From assembly GCF_001945445.1 (NCBI RefSeq), contig NZ_MSXW01000002.1, positions 1 to 64,000 of the forward strand: 64,000 bases of DNA, in the 5' to 3' direction. A model generated the notes under the pieces. It searched no databases. It saw only the letters and a program-made list of their open reading frames with translations, and had not been told where the DNA came from. Made by a program: the position numbers and the translations under genes. Numbering within the stretch: position 1 is the first letter of the stretch; the number at the start of each line of letters is the position of its first letter. This DNA comes from Pseudomonas sp. PA27(2017). Lineage in GTDB: Bacteria; Pseudomonadota; Gammaproteobacteria; Pseudomonadales; Pseudomonadaceae. Positions 35,264 through 45,417 of the stretch are shown piece after piece.

Positions 35264-36034
35264 ATGAGCGGTTTTGTCGGTAAGTTGCGCAGCGAAGTAC
35301 TACGGTTGCAAGTCGCGCTTTATGCCTGCCGCGAGCGCCTTCAGGCGCAAACAGATGATGAGGCGCTGCATGATCTGCGCGTCTGCCTGCGCAGGCTACG
35401 CAGCCTGCTCAAGCCGCTCAAGGGGGCTGCCGGCAGCGATGCCCTGCAGAACCGTGCGGCCGAGCTCGGGCGACTAACGGGCCCGCTGCGCGATCTGGAA
35501 GTGCTGATCGAAACCTTGCACGCGCATGGCGAGCACGCCGCGGCAGACCGGCGCATGGTGCAGCGTCGCAAAGGCGATGCAATGGTGCTCGCCAGTCGCG
35601 CTTTGCCAGCGCTGTTCCACGCGCTGGATGAATGGCCGCAGGAGTTGACCGCCCAGCAGGCCAGCGGCGAACTCGACGACCTGCAGAAAAGCGTCAAACG
35701 CTACCTGCGCAAGCAGCGCGGCAAGCTGATCGACGCGTTGGGCGATGCAGAGCACGATCGCCACCGGGTACGCCTGCTGATCAAACGAGTGCGTTACACC
35801 GCCGAGGCTTACCCGCAGCTTTCACCATTGTCGGCCGCGCAACTGAAGCTGCTCAAGAAAGGCCAGGCGGTGCTCGGCGACTGGCACGACCATTTACAGT
35901 GGCTGGCAACCGCCGAGCACGAGCCCGATCTGAGGGGCTTCATTCCGGCCTGGCGCGCATCGATGGAAGCCGCCGAACGCTCGGCGCAGGCGATCCAGGC
36001 GCGTTTGCTGGCAGCGCTCGAGCCCCAACAATGA
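35264..36034 (+). CDS. CHAD domain protein
   Basis: The 256-residue protein is one CHAD domain: a helical bundle with conserved His and basic residues (ALHDLRVCLRRLRSLLKPLK, DRHRVRLLIKRVRYTAEAYP and LGDWHDHLQWL as regions). CHAD domains bind inorganic polyphosphate. The CYTH domain often fused to CHAD is missing. AGGAG precedes the ATG; the gene starts 22 bp after tgpA and is probably read through from that operon. Confidence 0.9.
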   Translation: MSGFVGKLRSEVLRLQVALYACRERLQAQTDDEALHDLRVCLRRLRSLLKPLKGAAGSDALQNRAAELGRLTGPLRDLEVLIETLHAHGEHAAADRRMVQRRKGDAMVLASRALPALFHALDEWPQELTAQQASGELDDLQKSVKRYLRKQRGKLIDALGDAEHDRHRVRLLIKRVRYTAEAYPQLSPLSAAQLKLLKKGQAVLGDWHDHLQWLATAEHEPDLRGFIPAWRASMEAAERSAQAIQARLLAALEPQQ

Positions 36035-36111
36035 CCGATCTGCCGTCTGCGCCGGGCTCGCGGTAGCGTGGCGCGTCTCTTACCATCCATACGATGACAA
36101 GAGAGGTGACC

Positions 36112-36909
36112 ATGAATTTCTTCGAGCTACTTGAGCAGGTGCAGCGCACACCCGAAGCGCTGTCGATTCCCGCCGACTGGGGCCAGGGCCGAGCCACTTT
36201 TGGCGGCCTCGTGGCTGCGCTGGTCTATGCCGTGATGCGCAGCAAGGTCCCCGCCGATCGCCCACCGCGATCCCTGGCGATCACCTTCGTCGCCCCGGTC
36301 GCTCCTGGCGTGGCCACCTGTTTCGAGGCTGAAGTACTACGCGCCGGCTCATCGGTCAGTCAGGTGCTGGGGCGTGCCGTGCAGAACGGCCAGGTGGTGG
36401 CGTTGATACAGGGCAGCTTCGGCACGCCGCGCAGCTCTGCGATCAATGTACAGGCGCTGCCGGCGCCAGTGATCAAGGCGCCTGAGCAAAGCCAGGAGTT
36501 GCCCTACGTTGCGCAGGTCACGCCGGAGTTCACCCGACACCTGGCGATGCGCTGGGGTCTGGGCGGCCTGCCGTTCAGTGGCAGTCACTCTCGGGAAATG
36601 GGCGGCTGGGTGCGTTTTCGCGAGCAGCAGCGCATCGAACCACTCGATGAGGCGCACCTGCTCGGGCTGGTCGATGCGTGGCCACCGGCTGTGCTGTCGC
36701 TGCTCGACAAGCCGGCGCCCGGCAGCTCACTGACCTGGACCATCGAATTCATTCAGCCACTGCGCCACCTCACCTCTGATGGGTGGTGCCTGTATCGCGC
36801 CGAAATCGAGCATGCCCGTGATGGCTACGGGCATGTGGCGGCGGGGCTGTGGAGTGCAGAGGGCGAGCTGCTGGCCATCAGCCGTCAGACGGTAACCGTT
36901 TTCGACTGA
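36112..36909 (+). CDS. Double-hotdog acyl-CoA thioesterase family protein
   Basis: The 265-residue protein is a tandem hotdog of the TesB-like thioesterase group: QGRATFGGLVAALVY, RSLAITFVAPVAPG, a linker, then GGWVRFREQQ and LTWTIEFIQPL. Members hydrolyse acyl-CoA esters; chain-length preference cannot be read. GAGGTGACC precedes the ATG at 36112. Its last 25 bases overlap the end of the convergent small membrane protein gene. Confidence 0.87.
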   Translation: MNFFELLEQVQRTPEALSIPADWGQGRATFGGLVAALVYAVMRSKVPADRPPRSLAITFVAPVAPGVATCFEAEVLRAGSSVSQVLGRAVQNGQVVALIQGSFGTPRSSAINVQALPAPVIKAPEQSQELPYVAQVTPEFTRHLAMRWGLGGLPFSGSHSREMGGWVRFREQQRIEPLDEAHLLGLVDAWPPAVLSLLDKPAPGSSLTWTIEFIQPLRHLTSDGWCLYRAEIEHARDGYGHVAAGLWSAEGELLAISRQTVTVFD

Positions 36910-37103
36910 GCGCCACCCAGCAGCGCCTGGCGTGCCAGGCCGTAGGCGGCCATGGCGCCCAGGCCAGAAAGCGCCAGCGAAAGCGCACCTGTGCCGCTGC
37001 CCGCCAGCACCAGTGACACCAGCAACAGCGGCAGAGCGATGGCCAGCATCGGCGTGTCCAGCGATTCGGTTTGACGGGCGAGGGTAGCGGTATGCGTGCT
37101 CAT
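36885..37103 (-). CDS. Small membrane protein of unknown function
   Basis: The 72-residue protein has two hydrophobic stretches (about 18-36 and 40-62) separated by a Gly/Ser turn, so a two-helix inner-membrane protein is likely. AGGAG stands eight bases before the ATG, which supports a real gene. Its 3' end overlaps the convergent thioesterase gene by 25 bases. No family was recognised. Confidence 0.65.
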   Translation of the reverse strand: MSTHTATLARQTESLDTPMLAIALPLLLVSLVLAGSGTGALSLALSGLGAMAAYGLARQALLGGAQSKTVTV

Positions 37104-37216
37104 GGACGGTCTCCTGCATCAGATGGAACCAGTCTATGGCGCGCGGGATAGGGCCGCGAATTGATCCGTCCTATACGGCAGATAGGCTTTCTACTATCTG
37201 CCGCAATGGCCAGCCG

Positions 37217-38701
37217 TCAGGGTTTGAGCTGACGTATGGCGCGTGACAGTTCACCGGCCAGATCGGCCAATTGGCTGCTGGTGGTGGCGGACTCCAGGGT
37301 CTGCTGAACGGTCTGCTCGGTAACGTCGCGGATGCCGATCACCGAACGAGTCATCTCTTCAGCCACCAGGCTCTGCTGCTCCGCGGCGACGGCGATCTGC
37401 GTGTTGCTTTCGCGCATCTGTGCCACCGCGCCAGTGATCGCAGCGAGTGCGTCCCCGGCCTCATGGGCGGCGCGCACGCAGTCGTCGGCCTTGAGCGAAC
37501 TTTCCTGCATGAATTCCACGGCATCGCGGGTGCCGGCCTGCAGCGTGCCGATCATGCTGGTGATTTCGTCGGTCGAGTCCTGCACGCGCTTGGCCAGGTT
37601 GCGCACCTCGTCGGCCACCACCGCGAAGCCTCGACCCATTTCGCCTGCCCGCGCTGCCTCGATGGCAGCGTTGAGGGCCAGCAAGTTGGTCTGTTCGGCG
37701 ATGCCGTGGATCACATTGACCACGCCGCTGATCTTCTGGCTGTCGGCGGCCACCTGCTCGATCATGGTGGCCGTCTGCTGCACGCCGCTGGAAAGGCCGG
37801 TGATGGAATCGACCACGCGGGTGACCACGGTCTGCCCGGCCCCGGCGAGTTGATCGGCGCTCTGCGACTGGTCGCGGGTGGTGGCCGCGTGCTCGGCGAT
37901 ATGGTGGACGGTGGTCGACATTTCGTTGATGGCAGTGGCGGCCTGGTCGGTTTCGCTCTGCTGGCCGAGCATGCCCTGGCGCACGTCCTTCATGCTTTGC
38001 GCCAGGCGCCCGGTGCCCTCGTCGAGCCGCGAGGCGGCCTGGATGACCGCGCCAACCACCCGCTGGTAGCCATCCTGCATGGCATTGAAGGCGCCGGCCA
38101 TCTGACCGACCTCATCGCGGCTCTGCAGGGGCACGCGGGCGGACAGGTCGCCGCTCTTCTCGACGTGCAGCATGACGTCCTTGAGGGTATTGAGATGGGT
38201 GAGCAAAAAGCGGATCAGCAGCTGCGAGGCGGCGAGCAACGCCAGCATCAGCACGGCGACCGCCAGGGCGTAGCTGCCGGCACGCTCGGCGAACACCTGG
38301 GCCAGGCTGCGGCCGACGGCGAGTACGGCGATGCGCTGGTCGGCAGCGCGCTCGACGATCTGCGCGCCAAGCAGCGGATCGCTGCCGAACAGACCGTCGT
38401 GTTCGAGCGCGACCCAACCGCGCCCGTTGCTCAGCGCAGCAGCATCGGCATCGCCGGGCAGCCTGGGCGTTTCCCCGGGCTTGAAGGTGATCAGGCTGGT
38501 GCTGGCGGGCAGCGCCTGGGCGGCTGGCCAGGCAGCGACCAGTTGCGCGTGCTTCTGGGCATCGGCGCGGGCTGCCTGGGCAAAGGTGTCCTGCTCCTGA
38601 AGCATGGCGAACAGCACGAGCAGCAGGGTGGTGACGAAGGCGACGGCGTTCACCGCCCAGAACTTGTGTTTCAGGGAAATATCGCAAATCCAGACGGGCA
38701 T
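37217..38701 (-). CDS. Methyl-accepting chemotaxis protein (PA2867-like)
   Basis: The 494-residue chemoreceptor has helix 1 (about 16-34), a short periplasmic region of about 105 residues, helix 2 (about 142-165), HAMP and the signalling domain with [20 protein letters not shown]. The sensor is too small for a dCache or HBM domain and holds no recognised ligand motif. The start [15 protein letters not shown] resembles a P. aeruginosa receptor (PA2867) next to the same neighbours. The frame is open 12 codons upstream but that part lacks a ribosome binding site. Confidence 0.9.
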   Translation of the reverse strand: MPVWICDISLKHKFWAVNAVAFVTTLLLVLFAMLQEQDTFAQAARADAQKHAQLVAAWPAAQALPASTSLITFKPGETPRLPGDADAAALSNGRGWVALEHDGLFGSDPLLGAQIVERAADQRIAVLAVGRSLAQVFAERAGSYALAVAVLMLALLAASQLLIRFLLTHLNTLKDVMLHVEKSGDLSARVPLQSRDEVGQMAGAFNAMQDGYQRVVGAVIQAASRLDEGTGRLAQSMKDVRQGMLGQQSETDQAATAINEMSTTVHHIAEHAATTRDQSQSADQLAGAGQTVVTRVVDSITGLSSGVQQTATMIEQVAADSQKISGVVNVIHGIAEQTNLLALNAAIEAARAGEMGRGFAVVADEVRNLAKRVQDSTDEITSMIGTLQAGTRDAVEFMQESSLKADDCVRAAHEAGDALAAITGAVAQMRESNTQIAVAAEQQSLVAEEMTRSVIGIRDVTEQTVQQTLESATTSSQLADLAGELSRAIRQLKP

Positions 38702-38842
38702 GTTTTTTTGCTCTCGACATGAATGAAGTGCTGGCAAGGCGCCATTATTCTTTCACGGGCAAAATGATCATCCCTTGATGTGAGTCAAAGGCAGCCGACG
38801 AATCGGCTGCCACGGCTCAGAAGCAGCGCGGTTGCTTCGAGG

Positions 38843-39709
38843 TTAACGGCGGCGATCCGTCTGGCTTGAGGGCTCGCGATCATTTTCACGATCATCGACC
38901 TGTTCGGCGATGGTTGGCAGGGCGAAGAAGGCCCGGGCGCAGGCCGTCGTGTGCCGGGCTACGGATTCAGGTGACTCCTGACGGTGCAGGGCCACTTCAC
39001 GCAGCACCTCGGGCAGAAATGCCGGTTCGTTGCGGCCACCCTTGGGTTTCGGGCGCAGGCTGCGCGGCAGCAAGTAGGGCGCGTCGCTTTCCAGCATGAG
39101 ACGGCCGGCGGGAATCTCCTTCACCAGGGAATGCAGGTGCGCGCCGCGGCGCTCATCGCAAATCCAGCCGGTGATGCCGATATGCAGATCCAGGTCCAGG
39201 TAATCGAACAGGGCCCGCTGTTCGCCGGTGAAGCAGTGCACCACGGCGGCCGGCAGGCGATCACGGTAATCGCGCAGGATCTGCACGAAACGCGGGTGCG
39301 CGTCGCGCTCGTGGAGAAACACCGGCATCTGCAAGTCGGCGGCCAGGCTCAGTTGCTCCTCCAGGGCCTTTTCCTGTTGCGGACGCGGCGAGAAGTCGCG
39401 GTTGAAGTCCAGGCCGCATTCGCCCACCGCCCTGACCTGCGGCTCGGCGAGCAGGGCGCGCAGGCGCTTGCTGTCGTCGCTGCTCCAGTGTTTGGCGTCA
39501 TGGGGATGCACGCCGGCGGTGCTGAACAGCCGCTCACTGCGCTCGTCCAGCTTCCGACACAGGCTCAGTGCATGGTCGCTTTCGGCCAGGCTGGTGCCGG
39601 TCAGTATCAATTGGCAGACGCCGGCGGCGAAGGCGCGTTCGAGCACTGCCGCGTGCTGATCGTCGAAGCTTGCGTGGGTCAGATTGACGCCGATGTCGAT
39701 GAGTTGCAT
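38843..39709 (-). CDS. TatD family hydrolase
   Basis: The 288-residue protein is a TatD-type metal-dependent nuclease: IDIGVNLTH at the start, [35 protein letters not shown] and [10 protein letters not shown], supplying the metal ligands. TatD enzymes act as 3'-5' exonucleases in DNA repair or RNA turnover. The ATG at 39709 begins the conserved barrel; the frame continues 11 codons upstream. The 141-bp gap before the chemoreceptor start holds nothing else. Confidence 0.92.
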   Translation of the reverse strand: MQLIDIGVNLTHASFDDQHAAVLERAFAAGVCQLILTGTSLAESDHALSLCRKLDERSERLFSTAGVHPHDAKHWSSDDSKRLRALLAEPQVRAVGECGLDFNRDFSPRPQQEKALEEQLSLAADLQMPVFLHERDAHPRFVQILRDYRDRLPAAVVHCFTGEQRALFDYLDLDLHIGITGWICDERRGAHLHSLVKEIPAGRLMLESDAPYLLPRSLRPKPKGGRNEPAFLPEVLREVALHRQESPESVARHTTACARAFFALPTIAEQVDDRENDREPSSQTDRRR

Positions 39710-39915
39710 GGTGTGACCCTGTGAAACGAGAGGGCGCAGCATAACAGAGCTTTTTATTGCCGATAAAAAGCTAACGATTACAAAAACTTGTGGTCGATTC
39801 GTGACGTAAATGAGGAGCTGATGCCGTCAGCGTGGCGAGCTTGCCGCGCCCCGCGATCCGCCCTTGGATCACCACCCCTGGCCATCGGCCGGTTTCCGCT
39901 ATCGGAGCATCGATA

Positions 39916-41322
39916 TTGCGCGTCCTCGTCATCATCTGTCTGCTGCTGTGGCTGCCCCTGCCGGCAATGGCACGTATCGCCGGTCCGGTTGAGGTCACCG
40001 GCACGGCCGCGCCGCGCGACCTGCCGGGCATTCGCAAGAGCGGCGAGCTGCGCGTACTGGTCAACCAGAGCCGTAACAGCTCGGGTGAGGTGAAGGGGCA
40101 GAGCATCGGCGTCGAGTATCAGCGTCTGCGCGCCCTGGAGCAGTACCTCAATCGCAACGCCCGTGATGGCCGCAATCTGCGCCTGAAACTGATCCCCAGG
40201 GCCAAGGATCAGTTGCTCGCGGCATTGCAGCGCGGCGAGGGTGATCTGGTAGCGCCCGGCGAGTTACTCGACAGCAAAGGCGGCAACGTGTTGGCCAGCG
40301 AAGCGATACGCCGTGACGTGCCGGTGGTGATCGTTGCGCGGCAGGGTAACCGGCGTTATCAGCGGCTCGAGCAATTGGCCGGGCGCAGCCTTTCGCTGCC
40401 GGCCGGCAGCGTGGCCAAGGAAGCGCTGCACGACATCAACCGCCGGCTTGAGGGTCGCAAACTGCCGCCCATCGTCGTCGAGTGGGTGGACCCGACCCTG
40501 GCCGTCGAGGACGTGCTGGAAATGGTCCAGGCCGGCATCTTCGATTTCACCGCCGTGGAGCTGCACATCGCCGAGCGCTGGGCCAAGGTGATGCCCAAGT
40601 TGCGCGTCGACCGCAATCTGGTGCTCGACGACAGCGGCGACATGCGCTGGTACATGCGCCGCGACGCACCGATGCTCAGCGCCAGCGTTGACCGCTTTCT
40701 GGAGAGCTATCGGGTGCCCGACGATCAGGATGCCGCCTTCCAGCGCGTCTACCGTCGGCTCTATAAAGTGCACTCGCCCATGGGCCGTACCGAGCGCCAG
40801 CGCCTGGAGCGCGTGCGCCCGGTGCTGCAGCGTTACGCCGAGCAACACGATTTCGACTGGCTGGCGCTGGCCGCGCTGGCATTCAAGGAGTCGACGCTCA
40901 ACCCGGCGGCGCGGGGCAGCAGCGGAGCTACCGGCTTGATGCAGATCACCCCAGCGGCGGCGCGCAGCGTCGGCGTCAGCGACATCTCGCGGATCGACAA
41001 CAATGTGCAGGCCAGTGCCAAGTATCTCGCCAAGATTCGTCGCGGCTTCTTCAACAGCCCGCGCCTCAACGAGCGTGAGCGCATGGCATTCGTGCTCGCC
41101 GGTTACAACCTCGGGCCGCAGCGGGTGCAAAGCCTGCGGGCGGAGGCACGACGGCGCGGTCTCAACCCTGACCAGTGGTTCTTCCAGGTCGAGCGGGTGG
41201 CCATGGAAGAGCTGGGCATGGGCGTGGTCAGCTACGTCAATGCAGTGAACAAATACTATCTGGCGTACGCGCGTGAGCGTTATTCTCTGGAGCCCGCGCA
41301 AAAAGTGAGCATGCGTAAATAA
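39916..41322 (+). CDS. MltF-like membrane-bound lytic transglycosylase
   Basis: The 468-residue protein has a signal sequence (about 1-17), a solute-binding (SBP_bac_3-like) regulatory domain (about 25-270) and a C-terminal lysozyme-like SLT domain with the catalytic Glu325 (LAFKESTLNPAARGSSGATGLMQIT region). Such MltF-type enzymes cleave the glycan strand of peptidoglycan to form 1,6-anhydro ends. I start it at a TTG (39916) preceded by GGAG eight bases upstream; a GTG at 39832 would put 28 non-signal residues in front. No lipobox is seen. Confidence 0.9.
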   Translation: MRVLVIICLLLWLPLPAMARIAGPVEVTGTAAPRDLPGIRKSGELRVLVNQSRNSSGEVKGQSIGVEYQRLRALEQYLNRNARDGRNLRLKLIPRAKDQLLAALQRGEGDLVAPGELLDSKGGNVLASEAIRRDVPVVIVARQGNRRYQRLEQLAGRSLSLPAGSVAKEALHDINRRLEGRKLPPIVVEWVDPTLAVEDVLEMVQAGIFDFTAVELHIAERWAKVMPKLRVDRNLVLDDSGDMRWYMRRDAPMLSASVDRFLESYRVPDDQDAAFQRVYRRLYKVHSPMGRTERQRLERVRPVLQRYAEQHDFDWLALAALAFKESTLNPAARGSSGATGLMQITPAAARSVGVSDISRIDNNVQASAKYLAKIRRGFFNSPRLNERERMAFVLAGYNLGPQRVQSLRAEARRRGLNPDQWFFQVERVAMEELGMGVVSYVNAVNKYYLAYARERYSLEPAQKVSMRK

Positions 41323-41422
41323 TCGAATTAGTCGGTAATTTTTAGCGGTTTTATTCGGTATTAATATTCGATATTTGAATTAATATGGCGCCATCTCACT
41401 CACATCGCAAAGGATTCGCCTC

Positions 41423-41857
41423 ATGAACGCATTCATCAAATCCCTGGTAACCACCCGAGCCGGCTTCGGCCTGACCATTCTGCGCGTGTTGGTCGGCATC
41501 ACCTTCATGGCCCATGGTTCGCAGAAGCTGTTCGGTTGGTTCGGTGGCTATGGCCTGGCGGGCGTCGCCCAGTGGATGGAAAGCATCGGCCTGGCGCCAG
41601 GCTACCTGATGGCGCTGATGGCCGGCAGCGCAGAGTTCTTCGGCGGCTTGGCGCTGGTCATCGGCCTGCTGGTTCGACCGGCATCGGCGGTCCTGGCGAT
41701 CACCATGCTGGTGGCGATCTTCTCGGTGCACATCGGCAATGGTTTCTTCATGGCCGACAACGGCTACGAGTTCGCTCTGGCCCTGCTGGCCGCCACGCTG
41801 GCCCTGCTGATCGAAGGTGCTGGGCGGCTGTCGCTGGACAAGCGCATCGCCGGCTAA
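41423..41857 (+). CDS. DoxX family membrane protein
   Basis: The 144-residue protein has four membrane helices and the DoxX blocks GLTILRVLVGITFMAHGSQKLFG (region 14-36), MAGSAEFFGGLALVIGLLVRP and a final ALLIEGAGRLSLD. DoxX proteins are linked to oxidative-stress defence and redox carriers in some bacteria. AAAGGA precedes the ATG. The 100-bp upstream gap is very A/T-rich and probably contains its promoter. A strong terminator follows. Confidence 0.93.
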   Translation: MNAFIKSLVTTRAGFGLTILRVLVGITFMAHGSQKLFGWFGGYGLAGVAQWMESIGLAPGYLMALMAGSAEFFGGLALVIGLLVRPASAVLAITMLVAIFSVHIGNGFFMADNGYEFALALLAATLALLIEGAGRLSLDKRIAG

Positions 41858-41870
41858 GCGCCGCATTGCC

Positions 41871-41898
41871 AGAAAAGCCCGCCGATGCGGGCTTTTCT
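41871..41898 (+). terminator. Terminator after doxX
   Basis: AGAAAAGCCCGC pairs with GCGGGCTTTTCT over a 4-base loop; the A- and T-rich flanks suit both strands. Confidence 0.88.
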
Positions 41899-42074
41899 GC
41901 TTGTTGACAGGCTGATCGGCAACTCTCTAGGATTGCCACTTGCGCCGATTTAGACAGCTACTTGCGGGGCGCCTCAGGGATTCTTCATCGAGTCCTGAAA
42001 TTCCGCTAAAGCGCTGGTTCGGTGTTGCCTCTCACCGCTGCCCAGCGGGATTTTCGAGGCGGAGACAAACACCC

Positions 42075-42374
42075 ATGACCTGCTCCCAGGCTGCGCAAAT
42101 TCGTATCGTCCCCATCACCACCCGACTGGTTCGCCGCAATCCACGCATTCTGCTGGGTGGCGTTCATCAACCGACGCTGCTGCGCTACCTGGACGGTTGG
42201 CCGGCGCGCCGCGAAGGCCAGCGTGCCTTTCTCGTGCAGTTCGCCGAGCCGGGCGAGTCGCTGCAGCGTTTCGCCGCTGACAGTTTCGACTTCGCCGTGT
42301 TGCAACGACCGAGCGCCGAAGCGCTGGGCCAGTTGACGCGTATCGCCCGGCAGGGGTTGATCACCCTGCGCTGA
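42075..42374 (+). CDS. Conserved hypothetical protein
   Basis: The 99-residue soluble protein starts MTCSQAAQIRIVPITTRLVRRN and continues with LLGGVHQPTLLRYLDGWPARR and SFDFAVLQRPSAEALGQL. The codon bias is that of a real gene and GGAG lies ten bases before the ATG. No domain was recognised. The frame is open further upstream (to 41940) across a non-conserved stretch. It converges on greB with 7 bp between the stops. Confidence 0.6.
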   Translation: MTCSQAAQIRIVPITTRLVRRNPRILLGGVHQPTLLRYLDGWPARREGQRAFLVQFAEPGESLQRFAADSFDFAVLQRPSAEALGQLTRIARQGLITLR

Positions 42375-42381
42375 GCCTGGC

Positions 42382-42879
42382 TTAAGGGTAGTCGATGGCG
42401 ACGATGTACCAGTACTTGTCGCCGGTCGGCGTCTGCACCCGCACTTCGGCGTCCAGGCCCTTGCCGACGAGGGCGCGGGCCAGGGGCGAGTCGATGCTGA
42501 TCAGGTTCAGCTTGAGGTCGAGTTCGTCGGGGCCGACGATGCGGTAGCGCGCCTCGACGCCATCTTCGTCCTCGACGGTGACCCAGGCGCCGAAATAGAC
42601 CTTGTCCGGATCGCTCGGGCGGGTATCGACGACTTTCAGCTTCTCCAGACGTTTGGTCAGGAAGCGCACGCGACTGTCGATCTCGCGCAGCATTTTCTTG
42701 CCGTACGTGTACTCCGCGTTCTCCGAGCGGTCACCCTGAGCTGCCGCCTCGCTGACCGAGCGGGTGACCTCGGGCCTGCGCACATGCCAGAGCTCATGCA
42801 GTTCGGCGCGCAGGCGCGCTTCGCCTTGCGGGGTGATCAGGGGCGTTCCCGCAGCGCGGGGAGGGCGGTATCGGCTCAT
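42382..42879 (-). CDS. greB: Transcript cleavage factor GreB
   Basis: GreB enters the secondary channel of RNA polymerase and stimulates cleavage of backtracked RNA. The 165-residue protein has the coiled-coil domain with the acidic tip ([16 protein letters not shown]) and the C-terminal FKBP-like domain ([19 protein letters not shown]). The GreB-type length and [12 protein letters not shown] start separate it from GreA. It follows the ABC permease gene by 33 bp on the same strand. Confidence 0.96.
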   Translation of the reverse strand: MSRYRPPRAAGTPLITPQGEARLRAELHELWHVRRPEVTRSVSEAAAQGDRSENAEYTYGKKMLREIDSRVRFLTKRLEKLKVVDTRPSDPDKVYFGAWVTVEDEDGVEARYRIVGPDELDLKLNLISIDSPLARALVGKGLDAEVRVQTPTGDKYWYIVAIDYP

Positions 42880-42912
42880 GCTGGGCTCGGTCTGTGGCGG
42901 ATGCGCAGTCTA

Positions 42913-45417
42913 TCAACCCTCGCGCAGAACGGTGAGCGGGCTGGCGTTGAGCGCGCGGCGCGTGCCGAGCACACCGGCGATGCCGACCAGTAGCGCGCCG
43001 ATCAGCGGCAGCACCAGCAGCCACGGATGGGGTTGCCAGGTCATCTGGAAGGCGTAGCGGTAAATCAGAAAGCTGACCAGCTCGCAGCCCAGCGCCGCCA
43101 GCAAGCCGCTGGCGGCGCCGAGCAGGCCGAACTCGGCACGTCGGGCCTGCACCAGCAACTTGCGTTCGGCGCCCAGGGCGCGCAGCAGCGCGCCCTGGTG
43201 GATGCGTTCGTCCAGCGTCGACTGCAACCCGGCGAACAATACCGCGAGGCCCGCAGCCAGGACGAACAACAGCACGAATTCGATGGCGATGGTGACCTGG
43301 GCCAGGATGCTGCGCAGCTGGTTGAGCAGCGCCTCGACCTGCAGTAGCGATACCGAAGGGAAAGCGCGGGACAGCTCCACCAACTGCTGCTCGTGCTGCG
43401 GCGGCAGGTAGAAGCTGGTCAGGTAGGTTACCGGCAAATCCTTGAGGGTGCCCGGCTCGAAGATCATGAAGAAGTTGGGCTGGAAGTTGTTCCAGTCCAC
43501 CTCTCGCAGGTTGGTCACCACGGCATCGCGATCGACGCCGCCGACACTGAAGGTCAGGCGGTCGCCGAGTTTGATGTGCAGGCTCTGCGCCAGTTCGTCC
43601 TCGATGGACACGCCGGGCAGTTCCCGTTGTTCGCCTGCAGTCCACCACTGGCCGGCGGTGAGGGTGTTGCCGTCGGGCAGGTCGGCGCTCCAGGTCAGGC
43701 TCAGATCGCGGCGCACCGCGCGCTCGCCCCGTGAATCCTCGGTTACGTACTGGCGAACCGGCTCGCCATTGACCTGGGTCAGGCGGCCCGGCACCACGGG
43801 GTACAGGGGCGCAGGGTGCGGGGAAAGCCGTGCCAGCCGCTCGGCGAAAGCGTCGTGTTCGGCGGGCAGAATGTTGAGGGCGAAATGATTGGGCGCGTCG
43901 GCCGGCAGCTGCTCTTGCCAGTTGTCCAGCAATTCACCGCGTAGCAGGGCGATCAGTGCCATGGCCAGGAGAATCAGGCCGAACGCCAGGGATTGCCCGG
44001 CGGCGGCGAGCGGTCGGCGCAATAGTTGGCCAAGGCCAAGGCGCCATGGCAGAGCAGCCCGAGCCAACAGGCGACGCAGGCTCTGCAGGCCGAGCAGCAA
44101 CAGGCCGCCCAGCAGCAGGGCGGTGACCAGCCCGCCACCGAGCAGCGCCAGGGTCAGCGGCAGATCCAGGCTCAGGCGCCACATGATCAGCCCTAGGGCG
44201 AGCAAGGCCGTACCATAGACCAACCAGGAGCTGGCCGGCACCGGCAGCATGTCACGGCGCAGCACACGCAGCGGTGGCACGCGGCCCAATGCAGCCAGTG
44301 GCGGCAAGGCGAAGCCGGCCAGGGCTACCAGCCCGGTGGCGATGCCGGCCAGCGCGGGCCAGATGCCGCCCGGGGGAATCTGCGTGGGCAGCAGGCCCTG
44401 CAGCAGGTGGAACAGGGTTTGCTGGGCAAGCCAGCCGAGCAGTGCGCCGGCGAGGCTGGCGAGCAAACCGAGCATCGCCAGTTGCAGGCCGAACAGGCCC
44501 AGCGCCTGACGGCGTGACAGGCCCAGGCAGCGCAGCAGCGCGCTGGCGTCGAAGCGGCGGCTGGCGAAGCGCGCAGCCGAGAGCGCCACGGCTACGCCGG
44601 CCAGCAGCACGGCGGCGAGGCTGGCGAGATTGAGGTAGCGCTCGGCGCGATCCAGCGCGCCGCCGACGCGGCGACTGCCGTCTCGGGCGTCATCGAAGCG
44701 CTGGTGGGCCGCCAGACCGGGTTCCACAGCCTGCCGATAACTGACCAGGGCATCGCTCGGGCCGTTCCATTGTTCGATGTAGCGCACCCGGCTGCCTGGC
44801 TGCACCACGCGGGTGGCCGGCAGATCGTCGAGGTGCATCAGTACGTGGGGCGTCAGGCTATAGAAGTCGCCGGCCTCATCCGGCAGGTAGGTCAGCACCC
44901 GGGTGAGGCGCAGTTTCTTGGCGCCGACTTCGATTTCGTCGCCGGTTTTCAGATCCAGTGCTACCAGCAGGCGCGACTCTGCCCACACTTCGCCGGGCCC
45001 CGGCCCGGCGCTGATGATTTCCTCGGCGTAGGGTGCGGCAGCGCTCTTGAGCTGGCCGCGCAACGGGTAGCCCGGGCCGGCCGCCTTGACGCTGGCCAAC
45101 TGAATGCCGGCATCGCTGGCGATCACGCTGGAGAACTCGACGACCTGGGCATGCTCCAGCCCGCGCTGCGTGCCCGCCTCGATCTGCTCGGGCTCGGCCG
45201 GGGCGCTGCCGCGGAGAATCAGATCGGCGCCGAGAAACTCGGTGGCGCGCAAGCTCATCCCTTCGTTCAGCCGGGCACCGAAATAGCCTATGGCGGTGCT
45301 GGAGGCTACGGCGATCAGCAGGGCGAAGAACAGCACGCGCAGTTCACCCGAGCGCGCATCGCGCAGCAGCTGGCGGCCTGCCAGTGACAGCAGGGCCGAG
45401 AAGGACAGGGCGCGCAT
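42913..45417 (-). CDS. FtsX-type ABC transporter permease (YbbP-like)
   Basis: The 834-residue protein has an N-terminal helix, a periplasmic MacB-like domain, three helices, a central helical block, a second periplasmic domain and a final group of helices (about ten in all), i.e. two FtsX domains. This is the YbbP organisation found beside tesA in E. coli and P. aeruginosa. It would work with the ATPase encoded just before it (TGATG overlap) in extracting or releasing a lipid-like substrate from the inner membrane; the substrate is not known. Confidence 0.93.
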   Translation of the reverse strand: MRALSFSALLSLAGRQLLRDARSGELRVLFFALLIAVASSTAIGYFGARLNEGMSLRATEFLGADLILRGSAPAEPEQIEAGTQRGLEHAQVVEFSSVIASDAGIQLASVKAAGPGYPLRGQLKSAAAPYAEEIISAGPGPGEVWAESRLLVALDLKTGDEIEVGAKKLRLTRVLTYLPDEAGDFYSLTPHVLMHLDDLPATRVVQPGSRVRYIEQWNGPSDALVSYRQAVEPGLAAHQRFDDARDGSRRVGGALDRAERYLNLASLAAVLLAGVAVALSAARFASRRFDASALLRCLGLSRRQALGLFGLQLAMLGLLASLAGALLGWLAQQTLFHLLQGLLPTQIPPGGIWPALAGIATGLVALAGFALPPLAALGRVPPLRVLRRDMLPVPASSWLVYGTALLALGLIMWRLSLDLPLTLALLGGGLVTALLLGGLLLLGLQSLRRLLARAALPWRLGLGQLLRRPLAAAGQSLAFGLILLAMALIALLRGELLDNWQEQLPADAPNHFALNILPAEHDAFAERLARLSPHPAPLYPVVPGRLTQVNGEPVRQYVTEDSRGERAVRRDLSLTWSADLPDGNTLTAGQWWTAGEQRELPGVSIEDELAQSLHIKLGDRLTFSVGGVDRDAVVTNLREVDWNNFQPNFFMIFEPGTLKDLPVTYLTSFYLPPQHEQQLVELSRAFPSVSLLQVEALLNQLRSILAQVTIAIEFVLLFVLAAGLAVLFAGLQSTLDERIHQGALLRALGAERKLLVQARRAEFGLLGAASGLLAALGCELVSFLIYRYAFQMTWQPHPWLLVLPLIGALLVGIAGVLGTRRALNASPLTVLREG

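Noticed and set aside
37271-38722. Open frame of 483 codons on the plus strand
   Set aside because: It is antisense to a chemoreceptor gene, and its glycine/histidine-rich composition is typical of a mirrored frame.
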